A stretch of 9,517 nucleotides of DNA, taken from positions 1-9,517 of the forward strand of contig JAJZGE010000038.1 in assembly GCA_021798675.1 (NCBI GenBank), written 5' to 3'. The notes under the pieces are model-generated. The model worked only from the letters and a program-made list of their open reading frames with translations, did no database searches and had not been told where the DNA came from. Origin of the DNA: Pseudomonadota bacterium. GTDB lineage: Bacteria; Pseudomonadota; Gammaproteobacteria; Xanthomonadales; Rhodanobacteraceae. Each line of letters begins with the position of its first letter. Position 1 is the first letter of the stretch. Position numbers and translations under genes: made by a program. Positions 6,404 through 9,517 of the stretch are shown here, piece after piece.

Positions 6404-7378
6404 ATGGACCGCGCCCAACTGCCGCGTCCCAACATCTTCGCGGGACTCAGCCTGATCCTGGATCGCAGCGCCGAAAGACGCGACGAAGCCGTCTGGATCG
6501 CCGAGCAGGCAGGCTCTGATGCGGCCCGCTATCTGCTGCTGGACGCCGCCGGTCAGGCCTACCTGCAACGTGACCGCGATGCCTTGCGCTGGCTCGATGC
6601 CGGCGAGCGTGCGGCGCTGCTCGGCGAGTTGCCGGCCAGCCTGCTCGGGGTGGCGGATCAACGCCCGCACTTCATGCTGGCGCTGGACGATGCAGCGCAG
6701 GCCGGTCCGCTTGAAGCCGCGCTCGGTGCACGCCGGCAAAACCTGCGCACCGCCGGGCTGCAGCTGTCAGCCGACGAGGCGGGCCTGTTCGCCTACGCCA
6801 AGGGTCTTTCGCACTGGCAACGCGAGATGCGGCACTGCCACCGTTGTGGCGCACCGCTGCAGCTGGTCGCCGCCGGGCATCGCGCGCAGTGCACGAATCC
6901 GGCCTGTGCGCAGCTGCATTTCCCGCGCACCGATGCCGCCGTGATCATGCTGGTGGAACACGACGGCGCCTGCCTGCTGGGCCGTCAGGCCGGCTGGCCG
7001 CGCGGCCGCTATTCCACCCTCGCCGGCTTCGTCGAGCCGGGCGAGTCGCTGGAAGACGCGGTGCGCCGCGAGGTCGCCGAAGAATCCGGCGTCCTCGTCG
7101 ACGCCGTGCACTATCACTCCTCGCAGCCGTGGCCGATGCCGGCCTCGCTGATGATCGGTTTCATCGCCACCGCTGCGTCGCGCCAGATCCATCTGCGCGA
7201 CCGCGAACTCGAGGATGCGCGCTGGTTCACGCCGCAGCAGATCGTCGACGGCCTCGCCGACGGCAGCTTTGTGCCCTCGATGCCGCTGTCGGTGTCGTAC
7301 CAGCTGCTGGCGTACTGGCTGCGCGAACGCACCGGCCTCGAACTGGACCAGCTGGTCGCCGCCGTCCTGCCGCGCTGA
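6404..7378 (+). CDS. nudC: NAD+ diphosphatase / RNA NAD-decapping enzyme NudC
   Basis: NudC hydrolyses NADH and NAD+ to NMN(H) and AMP and removes NAD caps from the 5' ends of RNAs. The 324-residue protein has a variable N-terminal domain (1-135), a four-cysteine zinc ribbon (C145, C148, C163, C168, within HCHRCGAPL and CTNPACAQLHFPR), and a Nudix domain. The Nudix box is G208 to V230 (GFVEPGESLEDA, RREVAEESGV). The NudC signature appears as SQPWPMPASLM at 240-250, with Met where Phe is usual. The ATG at 6404 gives the family start (14 bases after erpA); the frame is open back to 5987, but that part only shadows erpA. The ribosome site is weak (GAGCGGA), consistent with coupling to erpA. Confidence 0.94.
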   Translation: MDRAQLPRPNIFAGLSLILDRSAERRDEAVWIAEQAGSDAARYLLLDAAGQAYLQRDRDALRWLDAGERAALLGELPASLLGVADQRPHFMLALDDAAQAGPLEAALGARRQNLRTAGLQLSADEAGLFAYAKGLSHWQREMRHCHRCGAPLQLVAAGHRAQCTNPACAQLHFPRTDAAVIMLVEHDGACLLGRQAGWPRGRYSTLAGFVEPGESLEDAVRREVAEESGVLVDAVHYHSSQPWPMPASLMIGFIATAASRQIHLRDRELEDARWFTPQQIVDGLADGSFVPSMPLSVSYQLLAYWLRERTGLELDQLVAAVLPR

Positions 7379-7383
7379 CCCCG

Positions 7384-7411
7384 GCGACAGGCTCGAGCAC
7401 TCGCATACAAT
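7384..7411 (+). promoter_or_regulatory. Probable promoter of the ampE-like gene
   Basis: GCGACA (7384-7389, 4 of 6 for -35), a 16-base spacer and TACAAT (7406-7411, 5 of 6 for -10) lie in the 60-base gap between nudC and the next gene. Transcription would begin near 7418, about 20 bases before the ATG at 7439. The -10 box is the convincing part. Confidence 0.55.
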
Positions 7412-7438
7412 AGGCGCACTCCCTGCGAGTCTGTCTTC

Positions 7439-8299
7439 ATGGCCATCAGCCTGCTCACTGCCCTCATCGCCCTCGGCCTGCTGCACCTGATGCCGTCGCT
7501 GGCGCGCTGGCGCGATGCCGGCCTGTTCCGGCACTGGGTGGCACTGCTCGCCGACACCAGCGGTGCCAGTCGGGTACTGCTGGCCCTGCTGCCGCCCGTG
7601 CTGCTGTGCCTGCTGCTGGCGTGGCTGCTCGGACATACCGCGCTGGGCACGCTGCTGTTTTCGTTGCTGGTGTTGCTGTACTGCCTCGGCCCGCGCGAAT
7701 TCGAGGCCGACCTGGAAGCGATCCTGGCGGCGCCCGACAATGTGCGCCGCGAAGCGGCGGCCCAGGCGCTGACCGACGACGGCAGTGCAGTAGCCTGGAA
7801 CGCGCCGGCGCTCGGCGTGGCCATCGCCTATGCGGCCCTGCGCCGGCGCTTCGGCGTGCTGCTGTGGTTCTTCCTGCTCGGGCCGGCCGGTGCCCTGCTG
7901 TATCGGCTGGCGCAGACGCTGAATCGCGAAAGCGTGCTGCCGCTCGATCCGGACAGCCGGTGCGCGGCCAGCCACGTGGCCAACGCGATGGACTGGCTGC
8001 CCGCCCAGCTGCTGGTGTTCACGCTGGCGGTGGTGGGCCACTGGGAGGCAGTGATCGGCGCCTGGCGCCGCTGGCACCAGCAGGCCACGGCCACCAGCTG
8101 GTATCGCGATGGCCCGGACTTTCTCGGTGCCGCGGCGCAGGCGGACATCCTGGTCGACATCGAGGCCGGTGATGGCTATGCCGAGGAGCACAGCGATCCG
8201 CTGGTCGAACTGGTGCGCCTGCGCAGCGCCCTGCTGCGCGCGCTGCTGGCGTGGCTGAGCGTGGTGGCACTGATCGTGCTGGGCGGCTGGATGAGCTGA
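7439..8299 (+). CDS. ampE: AmpE-like regulatory signalling membrane protein
   Basis: AmpE is an inner-membrane protein of the CobD/CbiB-like fold, encoded with the muramyl amidase AmpD in enterobacteria and associated with beta-lactamase (ampC) induction; its molecular role is unsettled. This protein has 286 residues (E. coli 284). Hydrophobic segments are visible at about 1-20, 46-65, 67-85, 120-158, 188-203 and 264-284. The late motif NAMDWLPAQLLVFTLAVVGHWEAVIGAW aligns with the DWVPVRL...GHGEKALPAW stretch of E. coli AmpE, as I recall it. No ampD is adjacent. The ATG at 7439 has no good ribosome site and a leader of only about 20 bases. It is convergent with the acyltransferase gene. Confidence 0.82.
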   Translation: MAISLLTALIALGLLHLMPSLARWRDAGLFRHWVALLADTSGASRVLLALLPPVLLCLLLAWLLGHTALGTLLFSLLVLLYCLGPREFEADLEAILAAPDNVRREAAAQALTDDGSAVAWNAPALGVAIAYAALRRRFGVLLWFFLLGPAGALLYRLAQTLNRESVLPLDPDSRCAASHVANAMDWLPAQLLVFTLAVVGHWEAVIGAWRRWHQQATATSWYRDGPDFLGAAAQADILVDIEAGDGYAEEHSDPLVELVRLRSALLRALLAWLSVVALIVLGGWMS

Positions 8300-8323
8300 G
8301 GCTGGCTTGAGCTGAGGCCGGTT
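8292..8323 (+). repeat. Imperfect 16-base tandem repeat at the convergent gene ends
   Basis: Two 16-base units, both starting TGAGCTGAGGC (8292-8307 and 8308-8323), match at 14 of 16 positions. The first contains the ampE stop codon and the second fills almost the whole gap up to the opposite stop codon. It looks like a small local duplication. Confidence 0.6.
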
Positions 8324-8334
8324 CAGGCCAGCTC
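8309..8334. terminator. Possible bidirectional hairpin between convergent genes
   Basis: GAGCTG-AG-GCC, loop GGTTCA, GGC-CAGCTC gives 9 base pairs with a two-base bulge, placed between the two convergent stop codons and running into the end of the minus-strand gene. No T run follows on either strand, so any termination role is uncertain. Confidence 0.35.
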
Positions 8335-9517
8335 GCCACGCAGTTCGCGCACGCGCTGCTCCAGCACCGCCGCGCTGGCCTGCCCGGCTGCCATAGGCCC
8401 ATCGACCACCAGCTCCACCCGCGCGCGGAAGCGTCGCGGCAGCCGCGCCCGATGCAGCATCGAATCGCGCCGGCTCCATACGCTGCCCCACAGGCCGCGC
8501 AGCGCCATCGGCACCACCGGCACCGGCCGACGCGCGAGGATCCTTTCCAGCCCCGGACGGAAACTGGCGATCGCACCATCGGTGGTCAGCGCGCCCTCGG
8601 GGAAAATGCATACCAGCTCGCCGGCCGCCAGCGCCGCGTCGATCGCGTCGTAGGCCTGCTGCAACACAGCCGGATCTTCCTTCTGGCCCGCAATCGGAAT
8701 CGCCCTGGCGGTGCGAAACACGAAGCTGAGCAGCGGGATGCGGAAGATCTTGTAGTACATCACGAAGCGCGCCGGCCGCCGCAGGTTTGCCATCAGCAGC
8801 AGCGGATCCATGTAGCTGACGTGGTTGCACACCAGCAGCACCGGCCCTTCCGGCGGAATGTTCTGCGCACCGTCGGCGCGTACCCGGTACAGCGTGTTCA
8901 CCAGCACCCAGGTGATGAAACGCATCACGAACTCGGGCACCAGCGTGAAGATGTACGCCGCCACCAGCGCGTTCAGCACCGCGGTGGCGAGGAAGATCTG
9001 CGGCACCCCGAAACCCAGCAGGCCCAGTCCGAGGCCGAAGCCGGAGGCGCAGCAGATCAGCAGCGCGTTGAGGATGTTGTTGCCGGCGATCACCCGCGAC
9101 AGCCGGTCGGGCGGCGTGCGGCTCTGGATGAAGGCGAACAGCGGCACCACGTAGAAACCGGCGAAGGTGCCGATCAGGGTCAGATCCAGCGCGATGCGCC
9201 AGCTGCCCGGCGCCTGCAGAAAGGCCAGCCAGTCCAGCCCGTGCGCCGGCGCCAGGCCCGGTCGCGCCAGGAACAGGTCGATGCCGAACGCGGTCAACCC
9301 GAACGCGCCCAGCGGCACCAGGCCCACCTCCACACGCCGCGCCGACATCCGCTCGCACAGCAGCGAACCGATGCCGGTGCCAATCGAGAACAGCGTGAGC
9401 ACCAGGATGAAGACCGAGTCGTTGCCGCCCAGGTTGAGCCGGGTGTAATTCGGCAGCTGGGCGATCAGCACGGTGCCGAAAAACCAGAACCACGAAATGC
9501 CCAGCACCGCGTTGAAC
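8323..9517 (-). CDS. MFS transporter fused to PlsC-type acyltransferase (5' end missing)
   Basis: This gene runs off the right edge; about 397 codons are present and the frame is open to the edge, so the true start lies outside. The first ~200 residues here are the second part of a major facilitator domain, with membrane helices from the opening GISWFWFFGTVLIAQLPNY to about residue 195. The remaining part is a lysophospholipid acyltransferase (PlsC) domain. It has the catalytic NHVSYMD (H229 and D234, counting from the GTG at 9507), the block-II-like RAIPIAGQKED, FPEGALTTDG (302-311) and VPMALRG. Such fusions resemble LplT-Aas systems, which import lyso-phospholipid and re-acylate it, but the acyl-ACP synthetase domain of Aas is absent. 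Substrate is therefore not certain. It ends at TGA 8325-8323. Confidence 0.88.
   Translation of the reverse strand, partial: FNAVLGISWFWFFGTVLIAQLPNYTRLNLGGNDSVFILVLTLFSIGTGIGSLLCERMSARRVEVGLVPLGAFGLTAFGIDLFLARPGLAPAHGLDWLAFLQAPGSWRIALDLTLIGTFAGFYVVPLFAFIQSRTPPDRLSRVIAGNNILNALLICCASGFGLGLGLLGFGVPQIFLATAVLNALVAAYIFTLVPEFVMRFITWVLVNTLYRVRADGAQNIPPEGPVLLVCNHVSYMDPLLLMANLRRPARFVMYYKIFRIPLLSFVFRTARAIPIAGQKEDPAVLQQAYDAIDAALAAGELVCIFPEGALTTDGAIASFRPGLERILARRPVPVVPMALRGLWGSVWSRRDSMLHRARLPRRFRARVELVVDGPMAAGQASAAVLEQRVRELRGELA

Noticed and set aside
6767..9493. A 908-codon open frame on the minus strand, across nudC, ampE and the acyltransferase gene
   Set aside because: It is antisense or out of frame to three recognisable genes and its translation is low-complexity (Gln, Arg, Ala, Gly rich) with no family features. 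Long antisense frames are common in GC-rich DNA.

Overview
The window is a high-GC (by eye, well over 60%), gene-dense stretch of ordinary chromosome. It most resembles the gammaproteobacterial order Lysobacterales (Xanthomonadales), probably a Rhodanobacteraceae-type organism such as Dyella or Rhodanobacter. The grounds are protein resemblance recalled from memory: an AtpE with an extended C-terminus, a small phasin, an MFS-PlsC fusion, and a DUF6776-like protein beside a bactofilin and ErpA. No search was run, so the placement is an inference.

Left part (1-2880, minus strand): the 5' half of the F1Fo ATP synthase operon, read right to left as atpI, atpB, atpE, atpF, atpH. These encode the assembly factor, the three membrane Fo subunits a, c and b, and the F1 delta subunit. 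atpA should follow just off the left edge. A promoter with an extended -10 lies at about 2712-2741. It is separated from the phasin gene to its right by a strong rho-independent terminator at 2812-2842.

Middle (2878-3918, minus strand): a phasin-family granule protein with its own strong-looking promoter in an AT-rich island, then queD (preQ0/queuosine pathway), then an elongator tRNA-Met(CAT) about 60 bases upstream of queD on the same strand. From 3919 to 4155 lies a divergent intergenic region with a possible tRNA-Gly-like relic and a hairpin.

Right part (4156-8299, plus strand): rppH (RNA 5' pyrophosphohydrolase), a membrane-anchored coiled-coil protein resembling DUF6776, a bactofilin that overlaps it by 14 bases, erpA (Fe-S carrier), nudC (NAD-cap/NADH diphosphatase), and an ampE-like membrane protein with its own promoter. 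A convergent minus-strand gene (8323 to beyond the right edge) encodes the C-terminal part of an MFS transporter fused to a PlsC acyltransferase.

Functionally these are core housekeeping genes: energy production, RNA 5'-end turnover by two different Nudix enzymes, Fe-S delivery, cell-envelope structure and carbon-storage granules. I found no mobile element, CRISPR array, phage gene or defence system, and I do not think the window holds a new multi-gene system. The most useful observations are small: start-codon corrections, leader and junction structures, the possible tRNA relic, the two decapping enzymes close together, and the transporter-acyltransferase fusion.
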